Source of the DNA: Bradyrhizobium sp. S69 | GTDB taxonomy: Bacteria; Pseudomonadota; Alphaproteobacteria; Rhizobiales; Xanthobacteraceae | DNA length: 55,819 nucleotides | Assembly (NCBI RefSeq): GCF_009766005.1 | Contig: NZ_LMUK01000053.1 | Coordinates: forward strand, 7,325 to 63,143 | Direction: 5' to 3' | Part shown: piece after piece, positions 1 to 8,246 of the stretch | Numbering within the stretch: the first letter of the stretch is position 1 | Layout of the letters: each line of letters starts with the position of its first letter | Position numbers and translations under genes: made by a program | Notes under the pieces: model-generated | Seen by the model: only the letters and a program-made list of their open reading frames with translations | Told to the model about the DNA's origin: nothing | Database searches by the model: none

Positions 1-2
1 AT

Positions 3-551
3 GCCAGCCTCGAGGCCGGCGACGAGGTGTTCGACATCGGCCTCAACCGCGCCGTCACCCTGATTGCCGAGAAGATCGCGAAGGGCCCGAGCGGACGCCG
101 TTTCGGCGCCGATCCCGGCAAGCCGCTGGGCGATCATCCGACCCTTGGCGGCGTCGCGGTCAAGAGCGGGCGCTACGGCGCCTATGTCACCGCCGGCGGC
201 GTCAACGCCACGATCCCGAGCGACAAGACCCAGGACGCCATTACGCTGCCGGAAGCCATCGCGCTGATCGATGAGCGCGTGGCCAAGGGCGGCGGCAAGC
301 CCAAGCGCGGCGCAAAGAAGGCCGCGCCCGCCAAGAAAACCGCCGCGGCAAAACCGCCCAAGGCAGACGCGGCGGCGAAGCCTGCCAAGAAGGCACCGGC
401 GAAAAAGGCCGCGGCAAAACCGAAATCCGATGCCGCGAGCAAAGCGCGCGCGCCGGTGACGGCGACCGCCAAGACCTCAGCTATCAAGAGCCCGGCGGCG
501 AAAACGGCAAAACCTGTCGCCAAAAAAAGTGCCGGCAAAGCCAGCGGATAA
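3..551 (+). CDS. topA: DNA topoisomerase I, C-terminal part (5' truncated by window)
   Basis: The reading frame is open from the first bases, so only the C-terminus (about 182 residues) of a larger gene is here. Residues with the pattern GPSGRRFGADPGKPLGDHP and the following GRYGAYVTAGGVNATIP match the C-terminal repeat domains of alphaproteobacterial topoisomerase I, which relaxes negative supercoils. The last 80 or so residues are a Lys/Ala/Pro-rich tail, typical of rhizobial TopA and probably used for DNA contact. The stop lies 12 bases before rnr, a topA-rnr order common in this group. The catalytic Tyr and Toprim domain lie outside the window, so the call rests on the tail and the neighbours. 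Confidence 0.9.
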   Translation, partial: ASLEAGDEVFDIGLNRAVTLIAEKIAKGPSGRRFGADPGKPLGDHPTLGGVAVKSGRYGAYVTAGGVNATIPSDKTQDAITLPEAIALIDERVAKGGGKPKRGAKKAAPAKKTAAAKPPKADAAAKPAKKAPAKKAAAKPKSDAASKARAPVTATAKTSAIKSPAAKTAKPVAKKSAGKASG

Positions 552-563
552 GAAGCGGATCGA

Positions 564-3005
564 GTGGCAAAACAACGCGACAGGGTCTTTCCAAGCCGGG
601 ACGCCATCGTCGCCTTTATCCGCGCGAATCCGGGACATATCGGAACGCGCGAGATCGCGCGCGAGTTCGGCCTGAAGAACGAGGATCGCGTCGAGCTGAA
701 GCGCATTTTGCGCGAACTAGCCGACCAGGGCACGATCGAAAAACGCGGCAAAAAAATCGCCGAGCCAGCCACCCTACCGCCGACATTGATGGCCGACATC
801 ACCGGCCGCGACAGCGATGGCGAGCTGATCGCAAAGCCCGCGGAGTGGGATGAGGAGGAAAGCGGCGCCGCGCCGAAAATCCGCATTCACGTTCCGCGCC
901 GGCCACAACCCGGCACCGCCGCCGGCGTCGGCGACCGCGCACTGCTGAGAATCGAGAAATCCGACGACAGCGAAGGCGCGATCTATCGCGGCCGCGTCAT
1001 CAAGGTCATCGATCACGCCCGAACCCGCGTGCTCGGAATCTTCCGCAAGCTGCCCGACGGCGGCGGCCGGCTGGTTCCGGTCGACAAGAAACAAGCCGGC
1101 CGCGAATTGAACATCGCCAAGGCCGACACCGGCGGCGCCGAAGACGGCGATCTCGTCAGCGTCGACCTGGTGCGCTCGCGCGGGTTCGGTCTCGCCTCGG
1201 GCAAGGTCAAGGAGCGGCTCGGCTCGTTGTCGTCGGAGAAAGCGGTCAGCCTGATCGCGATCCATTCCCATGACATCCCGCAAGCGTTTTCACCGGCCGC
1301 GTTGCGCGAAGCCGAAGCCGCCAAACCCGCGACGCTCGCCGGCCGCGAGGACTGGCGCGAGCTGCCGCTGGTCACCATCGATCCGCCCGACGCCAAGGAC
1401 CATGACGACGCGGTTTATGCCGAGCCGGATAGCGATCCCAATAACAAAGGCGGCACCATCGTTACGGTCGCGATCGCGGACGTCGCGTTCTATGTGCGGC
1501 CGGGATCGGCGCTGGATCGCGATGCGCTGATCCGCGGCAATTCGGTATATTTCCCCGACCGCGTGGTGCCGATGCTGCCGGAGCGGATTTCCAACGATCT
1601 GTGCTCGCTGGTGCCGGGCGAGCCGCGCGGCGCGCTCGCGGTGCGGATGGTGATCGGCAATGACGGGCGCAAGCGCTCGCACAGCTTTCATCGCATCCTG
1701 ATGCGCTCGGCTGCGAAACTGAATTACGCGCAGGCGCAGGCCGCGATCGACGGACGGCCCGACGACACCACAGGTCCCCTGCTCGATCCGATCCTGAAAC
1801 CGCTTTACGAGGCTTATGCGATCGTCAAGCGCGCCCGCGACGAACGCGACCCGCTCGATCTCGATATTCCCGAGCGCAAGATTCTCCTGAAGCCCGACGG
1901 CATGGTGGATCGCGTGATCGTCCCTGAAAGGCTGGACGCGCACAAACTGATCGAAGAATTCATGATCCTGGCCAACGTCGCCGCGGCCGAAATGCTTGAG
2001 AAGAAGGCGCTGCCGCTGATTTATCGGGTGCATGACGAGCCGACGCTGGAGAAGGTTCATAACCTCCAGGAATTTCTCAAGACGCTCGATCTGCCGTTCG
2101 CGAAAAGCGGCGCGTTACGTCCGGCGCTGTTCAATCGTGTGCTGGCACAGGTCAAAGGCCACGATTCCGAGCAGCTGGTGAACGAAGTGGTGTTGCGCTC
2201 GCAAGCCCAGGCGGAATATGCCGCCGAGAATTACGGTCATTTCGGCCTGAACCTGCGGCGCTACGCGCATTTCACGTCGCCGATCCGGCGATACGCCGAC
2301 CTCGTCGTGCATCGTGCGTTGATACGCGGCCTCGGCCTTGGCGAAGGCGCGTTGCCGGAAACCGAGACGGTGGAAACCCTCGGCGAGGTCGCAGCCCAAA
2401 TCTCCGTCACCGAACGGCGCGCGATGAAGGCCGAGCGCGAAACCGCCGATCGGCTGATTGCGCATTTTCTCGCCGACCGCATCGGGGCCAGCTTTCAGGG
2501 CCGGATTTCCGGCGTCACCCGCGCAGGCCTGTTCGTCAAGCTCGCCGACACCGGCGCCGATGGCCTGATTCCGATCCGCACGCTCGGCACGGAATATTTC
2601 AATTACGACGAGACACGCCACGCGCTGGTCGGCACACGCAGCGGAGCCATGCACCGGCTGGGTGACGTGGTCGATGTTCGTCTGGTAGAAGCAGCCCCTG
2701 TGGCGGGCGCGTTGCGCTTTGAACTGCTGTCGGAAGGCCAGGTTTTGCCGCGCGGACGTCATCGCGACCGCGCGCGCGGCGACGGCCCGAGAGCGCAGAT
2801 GCAGGAGCCGGCCAAAAAGTATCCCGGCCGCAGCTCGCGCAAGAAGGACCGCGCATCGGCCAACAACACGGCTGGCAGGAGCAAAGCTGGCAAGGGCAAG
2901 TCGAAGCAAGGCAAATCTGGAAATAACGGGTCGGGAAATAACCAGGCTGGTCAAGCTAAGTCTGGCAAGGGCAAGTCCGGAAAGGGCAAGTCGTGGACAC
3001 CGTGA
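564..3005 (+). CDS. rnr: Ribonuclease R
   Basis: A 3'-5' exoribonuclease that degrades structured RNA. The 813-residue protein has an N-terminal winged-helix region (about 1-70), cold-shock-like domains, an RNB catalytic domain with the metal-binding motif TIDPPDAKDHDDAVYAEPD near residue 275, and an S1 RNA-binding domain at about 645-725. The C-terminal tail of about 80 residues is rich in Lys, Gly, Ser and Asn with repeats of the KSGKGKS type, presumably an RNA-binding extension. The start is GTG 12 bases after the topA stop. The stop overlaps the next gene, so rnr and DUF983 are probably translated from one message. Confidence 0.95.
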   Translation: MAKQRDRVFPSRDAIVAFIRANPGHIGTREIAREFGLKNEDRVELKRILRELADQGTIEKRGKKIAEPATLPPTLMADITGRDSDGELIAKPAEWDEEESGAAPKIRIHVPRRPQPGTAAGVGDRALLRIEKSDDSEGAIYRGRVIKVIDHARTRVLGIFRKLPDGGGRLVPVDKKQAGRELNIAKADTGGAEDGDLVSVDLVRSRGFGLASGKVKERLGSLSSEKAVSLIAIHSHDIPQAFSPAALREAEAAKPATLAGREDWRELPLVTIDPPDAKDHDDAVYAEPDSDPNNKGGTIVTVAIADVAFYVRPGSALDRDALIRGNSVYFPDRVVPMLPERISNDLCSLVPGEPRGALAVRMVIGNDGRKRSHSFHRILMRSAAKLNYAQAQAAIDGRPDDTTGPLLDPILKPLYEAYAIVKRARDERDPLDLDIPERKILLKPDGMVDRVIVPERLDAHKLIEEFMILANVAAAEMLEKKALPLIYRVHDEPTLEKVHNLQEFLKTLDLPFAKSGALRPALFNRVLAQVKGHDSEQLVNEVVLRSQAQAEYAAENYGHFGLNLRRYAHFTSPIRRYADLVVHRALIRGLGLGEGALPETETVETLGEVAAQISVTERRAMKAERETADRLIAHFLADRIGASFQGRISGVTRAGLFVKLADTGADGLIPIRTLGTEYFNYDETRHALVGTRSGAMHRLGDVVDVRLVEAAPVAGALRFELLSEGQVLPRGRHRDRARGDGPRAQMQEPAKKYPGRSSRKKDRASANNTAGRSKAGKGKSKQGKSGNNGSGNNQAGQAKSGKGKSGKGKSWTP

Positions 3006-3433
3006 ACACTGCCACCAAAGTCTGGACCCGAGAGACCGCGGCCGGCGAGAAGCGCGACGTCTGGACCTCGATCAAGCGCGGTTTTCGCGGCCGCTGCCCG
3101 CGTTGTGGCGAGGGCAAGCTGTTTTGTGCCTTCCTCAAAGTCGGCAACAAATGTTCGGTGTGCGACCTCGACTTCACCCCGCACCGCGCAGACGATTTGC
3201 CGGCCTATCTCGTGATCGTCATCGTCGGCCATCTCGTGGTGCCGACCGCACTGTGGATCGAAACCGATTATTCGCCGCCGGTCTGGCTGCAATTGGCGAT
3301 CTATCTGCCGCTGACATTGATCTTATCATTGGCGCTGTTGCAGCCGGTGAAAGGCGCCGTGGTCGGGATGCAATGGGCGCTGCGCATGCATGGGTTCGAC
3401 GAGAATGCGCCGGGCGACATTCCGCCGGTGTAA
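2993..3433 (+). CDS. DUF983 family membrane protein
   Basis: A small protein of unknown function belonging to DUF983. It has a CPRCGEGKLF motif followed by CSVCDLDF (two CxxC pairs, a probable zinc ribbon) and two hydrophobic segments (around LPAYLVIVIVGHLVVP and LQLAIYLPLTLILSLALL) that should span the inner membrane. The chosen GTG start at 2993 overlaps the end of rnr and sits 6 bases behind an AAAGGG sequence; a second GTG at 3002, overlapping the rnr stop, is possible. The rnr-DUF983-Nudix order is conserved in Bradyrhizobium relatives. No biochemical role is known to me. Confidence 0.85.
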   Translation: MDTVNTATKVWTRETAAGEKRDVWTSIKRGFRGRCPRCGEGKLFCAFLKVGNKCSVCDLDFTPHRADDLPAYLVIVIVGHLVVPTALWIETDYSPPVWLQLAIYLPLTLILSLALLQPVKGAVVGMQWALRMHGFDENAPGDIPPV

Positions 3434-3478
3434 CCCGATCAAAAACAAAACATCTAAAAGCAAATCGTTGGGGACGGA

Positions 3479-4234
3479 ATGACCGAGACTGCGCCAATCG
3501 TCAAAGAAGAAAAAGAAGCCGACCATCATCCCTATTTTCGTCCCAAGGACGCCGCCACGCTGATCCTGGTCGATCGCAGCTCGGCCATTCCAAAAGTTCT
3601 GGTCGGCAAGCGCCACGACAAGGTGGTGTTCATGCCCGGCAAGTTCGTGTTTCCCGGCGGCCGTGTCGATAAATCCGACAACCGCGTCCCGGTCGCGGCG
3701 CCGATCACCCACGCGCTCGAAACCAATCTGCTGAAGGGCAGCCCGAAGATCACCGCGTCACGGGCGCGGTCGCTGGCCGTCGCGGCAATTCGCGAGGCCT
3801 GCGAGGAAACCGGGCTTTGTCTTGGCCGCAAAAGCGACGGTGCTGCGCCAAAACCCGAAGGCGCAAAACTTGAAGGTCCCTGGAAACCGTTCACCGACGC
3901 CGGCTTGCTGCCCGATCCCTCCGGACTGTTCCTGATCGCCCGCGCCATCACGCCACCCGGCCGCGTCCGCCGCTTCGATACGCGGTTTTTCACCGCGGAC
4001 GCCTCGGCGATCGCCCATCGGGTCGAGGGCGTGATCCATCCGGAAGCTGAACTGGTCGAACTGGTCTGGGTCGAACTCGGCTCACAGCCGCTCGCCGATC
4101 TGCATCCGATGACCAAGAATGTGCTGGGCGAACTGAACAAGCGTCTCGCCACGGGACCCCTAAGCCACGACGCCCCGGTGCCGTTTTTCCATTTCTACGG
4201 CGGCAAGATGCAAAAGGACGTGCTGGGCGCCTGA
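3479..4234 (+). CDS. Nudix hydrolase
   Basis: A hydrolase of nucleoside diphosphates linked to another moiety, 251 residues. The strand before the Nudix helix reads FMPGKFVFPGGRV, and the helix motif is REACEETG around residues 104-111, containing the catalytic glutamates. About 45 residues separate the GG and the REACEETG core, longer than in the classical 23-residue Nudix box and more like the NUDT19-type subgroup, so the substrate may be a CoA derivative or ADP-ribose rather than a mutagenic dNTP. It follows DUF983 by 45 bases and is probably co-transcribed. The substrate is not inferable from sequence alone. Confidence 0.85.
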   Translation: MTETAPIVKEEKEADHHPYFRPKDAATLILVDRSSAIPKVLVGKRHDKVVFMPGKFVFPGGRVDKSDNRVPVAAPITHALETNLLKGSPKITASRARSLAVAAIREACEETGLCLGRKSDGAAPKPEGAKLEGPWKPFTDAGLLPDPSGLFLIARAITPPGRVRRFDTRFFTADASAIAHRVEGVIHPEAELVELVWVELGSQPLADLHPMTKNVLGELNKRLATGPLSHDAPVPFFHFYGGKMQKDVLGA

Positions 4235-4396
4235 GCTTTCTCAAGATCATAGACGCCGCACCGTGACGCCTCCGGCTCCATCGGCCTCGTTCAAAATCTG
4301 CCCACCCCATCCCAACGCTAAACGGGTGTCCGCGGGTCGTCGCAACGGCTATGGGTGCTTTTCATTGGAAACGTGCCAGCCAGGAAAGTGAGCCGC

Positions 4397-4867
4397 ATGC
4401 CGAGCAAGACATACGGGACCGTGAGCGCAGAGCAGCGCAAGACAATGAGCGGCCTGGAGTTCGTGCAGGGGTTGGCCGATGGCACCCTGCCGCTCAACAC
4501 GATTGCCCGCACGCTCGGCTACGACATTGCCGAGGCGGAATCCGGGCGCGTCGTCGTCACGGCCGAGCCAAGCGAGGATCTGCTTAATCCGGCCGGCACC
4601 GTGCATGGCGGCTTTTCGGCGACGCTGCTCGATAGCTGTATGGGGCTCGCGCTGCAGACGACCCTCGAAAAGGGCCTCGCGCAGACCACGCTGGAGTTCA
4701 AGATCTCGTTGGTGCGCCCGATCACGCCGCAGACCGGACCGATCCGCGCCGAAGGCGTGGTGTTGCAACGGGGCCGCAGGGTCGGCACCGCAGAGGGGCG
4801 GATCACCGACGCCAGCGGAAAACTGCTGGCGCACGGTACGACGACGTGCCTGGTGTTTGAGGGCTGA
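4397..4867 (+). CDS. PaaI-family hotdog thioesterase
   Basis: A single hotdog-fold domain of 156 residues. LLNPAGTVHGGFSATLLDSCMGLAL carries the HGG-type motif and the helix residue (D) used by PaaI and 4-hydroxybenzoyl-CoA thioesterases for acyl-CoA hydrolysis; the second half (TTLEFKISLVRPI) is the typical central beta-strand. I start at ATG 4397, behind AGGAAAGTGAG; a GTG at 4355 would add 14 residues. The substrate is unknown, probably an aryl or medium-chain acyl-CoA. It stands alone, about 160 bases after the Nudix gene. Confidence 0.85.
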   Translation: MPSKTYGTVSAEQRKTMSGLEFVQGLADGTLPLNTIARTLGYDIAEAESGRVVVTAEPSEDLLNPAGTVHGGFSATLLDSCMGLALQTTLEKGLAQTTLEFKISLVRPITPQTGPIRAEGVVLQRGRRVGTAEGRITDASGKLLAHGTTTCLVFEG

Positions 4868-4917
4868 GAGATAGGCGCTTAAGCCGGTTGGCTTGAGGGT
4901 TTGGACCAACCTCTCCG

Positions 4918-4953
4918 TTATTCCGGGCTCGTGCTAACGCGCGCCCGGAATGA
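4918..4953. repeat. Short palindromic intergenic repeat
   Basis: Perfect 9-base arms (attccgggc / gcccggaat) separated by 14 bases, just downstream of the thioesterase gene. Elements with this CCGGG core are scattered in Bradyrhizobium-type intergenic regions. It may also act as a weak terminator, but there is no T-run. Confidence 0.6.
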
Positions 4954-5066
4954 CAATTGGTTGTTGGCCGCCCCAAAAACAAAATAATCTTCTGCGCTCC
5001 GCGCGATAGCGCCGCGCCGCTTCATCCCTATCTGTTCCGCAACGACAACCACACCGGAACGGGGCA

Positions 5067-6392
5067 ATGGCAAAACGGCAACTCAAGCTCGGCGCGTTCA
5101 TGCGGCCGGTCTCCATCCACACCGGCGCCTGGCGCTATCCCGGCGCCTGGCCGGATGCCAATTTCAATTTCGGGCATATCAAGCGGCTGATCCAGAAACT
5201 CGAAGCCGGCAAGTTCGACGCCTTCTTCATGGCCGACCATCTGGCCGTGCTGAACATGCCGATCAATGCGCTCAAGCGCAGCCACACCGTCACCTCGTTC
5301 GAGCCGTTCACGCTGTTGTCGGCGCTGGCCGGCGCCACCGAAAACATCGGCTTGATCGCAACCGGCTCGACCACCTTCGACGAGCCCTATCACGTTGCCC
5401 GCCGCTTCGCCTCGCTCGACCATATCAGCGGTGGCCGCGCGGGCTGGAACATCGTCACCACGTCCAATCCGGATGCGGCGCTGAATTTCGGGCTCGACGA
5501 TCACATGGAGCACGCCGAACGCTACAAGCGGGCGCGCGAGTTTTACGACGTGGTCACCGGCCTCTGGGATTCCTTTGCCGACGACGCCTTTGTGCGCGAC
5601 GTCGAATCCGGCCTGTTTTTCGACCCGGCCAAAATGCATGTGCTCAACCACAAGGGCAAATACCTCTCGGTGCGCGGCCCGCTCAACATCGCCCGCCCCG
5701 TTCAAGGCTGGCCGGTGATCGTGCAGGCCGGCGCCTCCGAGGACGGCAGGCAGCTCGCGGCGGAGACGGCGGAGGCCGTGTTCACCGGCGGCGGCCCGCT
5801 CGCCGATGCGCAAAAACTCTACGCCGACATCAAGGGCCGCATGGCGAAGATAGGCCGCAACCCGGAGCATCTGAAGATCCTGCCGGGCGCCTTCGTGGTG
5901 GTCGGCGACAGCGTCGAGGAAGCCAAGGAGAAGCGCGCGCTGCTCGACAGCCGCGTGCATTACGACAGCGCCATCGCCTCGCTGTCGGTCCAGCTCGGCA
6001 CCGACGCCTCCGACTTCGATCCCGATGGCCAATTGCCGCCGATCCCCGAAACCAATGCCAGCAAGAGCGGCCGTCAGCGCCTGGTCGACGTCGCCGCCCG
6101 CGACAAGCTCACGGTACGCCAGCTCGCGCAGCGGGTCGGCGGCTATGGCGGGCTATCGTTCGTCGGCACCGCCTCGACCATCGCCGATCAGATGGAGGAA
6201 TGGCTGACCGGCGAAGGCAGCGACGGCTTTAATATCATGTTCCCGTTCCTGCCCGCCGGCCTCGACGACTTTGTCGACAAAGTGGTGCCGGAACTGCAAA
6301 AGCGCGGGATTTTCCGCCGCGAGTACGAGGGACCGACGTTGCGGGAGAATTTGGGGCTGCCGAGGCCGAAAAACCGCTTCTTTGAGGGTTAA
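5067..6392 (+). CDS. LLM-class flavin-dependent monooxygenase (NtaA/SnaA/DszA type)
   Basis: A 441-residue bacterial luciferase-like TIM-barrel monooxygenase that would use FMNH2 supplied by a separate flavin reductase. Recognisable family features are the N-terminal MRPVSIHTGAWRYPG, FDAFFMADHLAVLN, the SGGRAGWNIVTTSNP segment and PVIVQAGASEDGRQLAAE. The long form with these motifs belongs to the NtaA/SnaA/DszA/nitrilotriacetate monooxygenase subfamily, which acts on xenobiotics, sulfur heterocycles or chelators. No flavin reductase is adjacent. The start is ATG 5067, preceded by GGGGCA. The substrate cannot be assigned. Confidence 0.85.
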   Translation: MAKRQLKLGAFMRPVSIHTGAWRYPGAWPDANFNFGHIKRLIQKLEAGKFDAFFMADHLAVLNMPINALKRSHTVTSFEPFTLLSALAGATENIGLIATGSTTFDEPYHVARRFASLDHISGGRAGWNIVTTSNPDAALNFGLDDHMEHAERYKRAREFYDVVTGLWDSFADDAFVRDVESGLFFDPAKMHVLNHKGKYLSVRGPLNIARPVQGWPVIVQAGASEDGRQLAAETAEAVFTGGGPLADAQKLYADIKGRMAKIGRNPEHLKILPGAFVVVGDSVEEAKEKRALLDSRVHYDSAIASLSVQLGTDASDFDPDGQLPPIPETNASKSGRQRLVDVAARDKLTVRQLAQRVGGYGGLSFVGTASTIADQMEEWLTGEGSDGFNIMFPFLPAGLDDFVDKVVPELQKRGIFRREYEGPTLRENLGLPRPKNRFFEG

Positions 6393-6428
6393 TCAGCCCG
6401 AATTGGACGGGTTTTGCGCCGCAAAACC

Positions 6429-6456
6429 TTGACTTTAGGCGATCTGAGGCTAGGTT
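6429..6456 (+). promoter_or_regulatory. Probable housekeeping promoter of rpmG
   Basis: TTGACT (6429-6434), a 16-base spacer and TAGGTT (6451-6456) resemble a sigma-70 promoter and sit 62 bases before the rpmG start. Position and sequence only; no transcript data. Confidence 0.5.
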
Positions 6457-6518
6457 GCGCGCAAATGCAGGCCGTATCGGCCAGCGTCCCAATTTCTCCG
6501 AAGTATTGAGGTCTGAAC

Positions 6519-6686
6519 ATGGCCAAAGCGGTCACCATCAAGGTCAAGCTCGTTTCCTCAGCGGATACCGGCTTCTATTACGTCGCCAAGAAGAACTCGC
6601 GCACCATGACCGACAAGCTGGTCAAGAAGAAGTACGACCCGGTCGCGCGCAAGCACGTCGAGTTCAAGGAATCGAAGATCAAGTAA
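6519..6686 (+). CDS. rpmG: 50S ribosomal protein L33
   Basis: A 55-residue basic protein starting MAKAVTIKVKLVSSADTGFY and ending KHVEFKESKIK, the exact length and pattern of proteobacterial L33 (YYVAKKNSRTMTDKL core). It is a component of the large ribosomal subunit. This form lacks the paired cysteines found in the zinc-binding L33 variant. It has its own likely promoter and is followed after 28 bases by a strong rho-independent terminator, so it is a monocistronic unit. Confidence 0.97.
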   Translation: MAKAVTIKVKLVSSADTGFYYVAKKNSRTMTDKLVKKKYDPVARKHVEFKESKIK

Positions 6687-6714
6687 TTCGCCGGCAACAT
6701 TGCTGATGGATTTG

Positions 6715-6740
6715 AACGGGGCCCTTTGGGCCCCGTTTTT
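6715..6740 (+). terminator. Rho-independent terminator of rpmG
   Basis: A 10-base-pair stem (aacggggccc / gggccccgtt) with a three-base loop runs into five Ts. It lies between rpmG and the convergent aqpZ gene. Confidence 0.9.
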
Positions 6741-6774
6741 GATTTTACGGTACGACTTGTCGCGATTCCCGCGC

Positions 6775-7491
6775 TCAGGCCCTGCCTTCCACGGTGCCGG
6801 TCGGCTCATCGCTGAGCCAGCGATAGATCACCCCGCCCAGCACGCCCCCGATCAGCGGCGCGACCCAGAACATCCAGAGCTGCCCGAGCGCCCAGCCACC
6901 GACGAACAACGCCGGCCCGGTGCTGCGCGCCGGATTGACCGAGGTGTTGGTCACGGGGATGCTGACGAGGTGGATCATCACCAGCGCCAGGCCGATCGCC
7001 AGCGGCGCGAATCCCGCCGGCGCCTTGCCGTGCGTCGAACCCATGATGACGAACAGGAACATCATCGTCATCACCACTTCCATGATGAAGCACGCGATCA
7101 TGCTGTAATGGCCCGGCGAATGCGCATCGTAGCCGTTCGATGCAAAGCCCTTGCTGACATCAAAGCCGGCAGCGCCGCTCGCGATCACATAGAGCAACGC
7201 CGATGCGGCGACCGCGCCGATCACCTGCGCGATGACATAAGGCAGGATCTGACCGGCTGGAAAACGCCCGCCCGCGGCGAGACCGACGGTGACCGCCGGA
7301 TTGAGATGGCAACCCGAGACATGGCCGATCGCATACGCCATGGTCACGACGCTCAGTCCGAACGCCAGCGACACGCCGACAAGGCCGATCCCAACTTGCG
7401 GAAACGCCGCTGCAATGATCGCGCTGCCGCAGCCTGCAAAAGTGAGCCAAAACGTGCCGATGAACTCCGCGACGTATTTTTTGCCGTTCAT
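6775..7491 (-). CDS. aqpZ: Aquaporin Z, water channel
   Basis: A 238-residue inner-membrane channel with six transmembrane segments. Both half-helix signature motifs are intact: HLNPAVTV in the first half and SVNPARSTGP in the second. The selectivity filter neighbourhood and the length fit water-specific AqpZ better than a glycerol facilitator, which carries larger loops and an NPARD motif. I start at ATG 7491 (MNGKKYVAEF), behind GGGGGA; an upstream extension in the same frame looks non-coding. The gene is convergent with rpmG and monocistronic. Confidence 0.95.
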   Translation of the reverse strand: MNGKKYVAEFIGTFWLTFAGCGSAIIAAAFPQVGIGLVGVSLAFGLSVVTMAYAIGHVSGCHLNPAVTVGLAAGGRFPAGQILPYVIAQVIGAVAASALLYVIASGAAGFDVSKGFASNGYDAHSPGHYSMIACFIMEVVMTMMFLFVIMGSTHGKAPAGFAPLAIGLALVMIHLVSIPVTNTSVNPARSTGPALFVGGWALGQLWMFWVAPLIGGVLGGVIYRWLSDEPTGTVEGRA

Positions 7492-7798
7492 TTTATTCCC
7501 CCAAAGTTGTTTCGATTCGCCAAACAACCAATCGGAGCGCCGCAATTGCGGCACGAATTGGCCTTGATCATTAGCGCCGGTGGATTGCTGCGGAGCAGTA
7601 AATTCAAACTGAAGAATTCGATTCGTAATTTCGCGTTGAGTCGCGCGCGTCGATACAAAAGCGCTCCAGCGCTCGTGGCGTTTGTTAACCGTCGGTTGCT
7701 AGCGTGATTCGCGCCGCAGGCTTGCCTCAGGTCCGAAACCGGATTTGCGTCGTTCGCGCAATTCAGAGGTATCCGGCCACGCTGAAGGTGAGATCAAC

Positions 7799-7978
7799 AT
7801 GAGCGAACGGCTGGATACGCTGAAAAAGGCGCGCGACCGCATGCTCGAGGACCGCGATGCCCATGCCAAGGTGCTCGCCGCGCCGTACGATCGCGACAAG
7901 GCGGAACGCGCACGGGCCAAATTCGTCGAAATTCAGAACCTGGTCGACGCGATCGACCGCGCCATCGGCGGCGAATAG
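7799..7978 (+). CDS. Small charged hypothetical protein
   Basis: A 59-residue protein, very rich in Arg, Asp, Glu and Ala, beginning MSERLDTLKKARDRMLEDRD and ending VDAIDRAIGGE. It should be one helical hairpin or coiled coil. I choose ATG 7799 because AAGGTGAG lies 8 bases upstream; the frame could extend back to 7745. I do not recognise a family. It is probably real because it has a good ribosome-binding site and strong third-position GC bias. Confidence 0.6.
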   Translation: MSERLDTLKKARDRMLEDRDAHAKVLAAPYDRDKAERARAKFVEIQNLVDAIDRAIGGE

Positions 7979-8246
7979 GCCAGCCGGGCGAACCGCCGAT
8001 CCGCACTGTCGTCGCCGTGCGAATCGATCGTGAAGGCGAAATCGAGGATGATTTCGTCAGCCAGAAATTACGCTGCCGATCATCCAGATTGATCAAAAGT
8101 CGATTCCGCCGCAAATATTTGCGCTCGGGGCCTTACCCGGCAACTCACTGATAGCGCGGAGAAAATGACAAGCGTCCGGTGATCCGCGCCGGTTGGCACG
8201 GCTGCTGCAATACCCCGCGGTGAACGCTCTTCACTGGCCGGGAACA

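Noticed and set aside
6700..7707. A plus-strand 335-residue frame opposite aqpZ
   Set aside because: It is Arg/His/Asp-rich with no family, and lies entirely over the clear aquaporin gene on the other strand.
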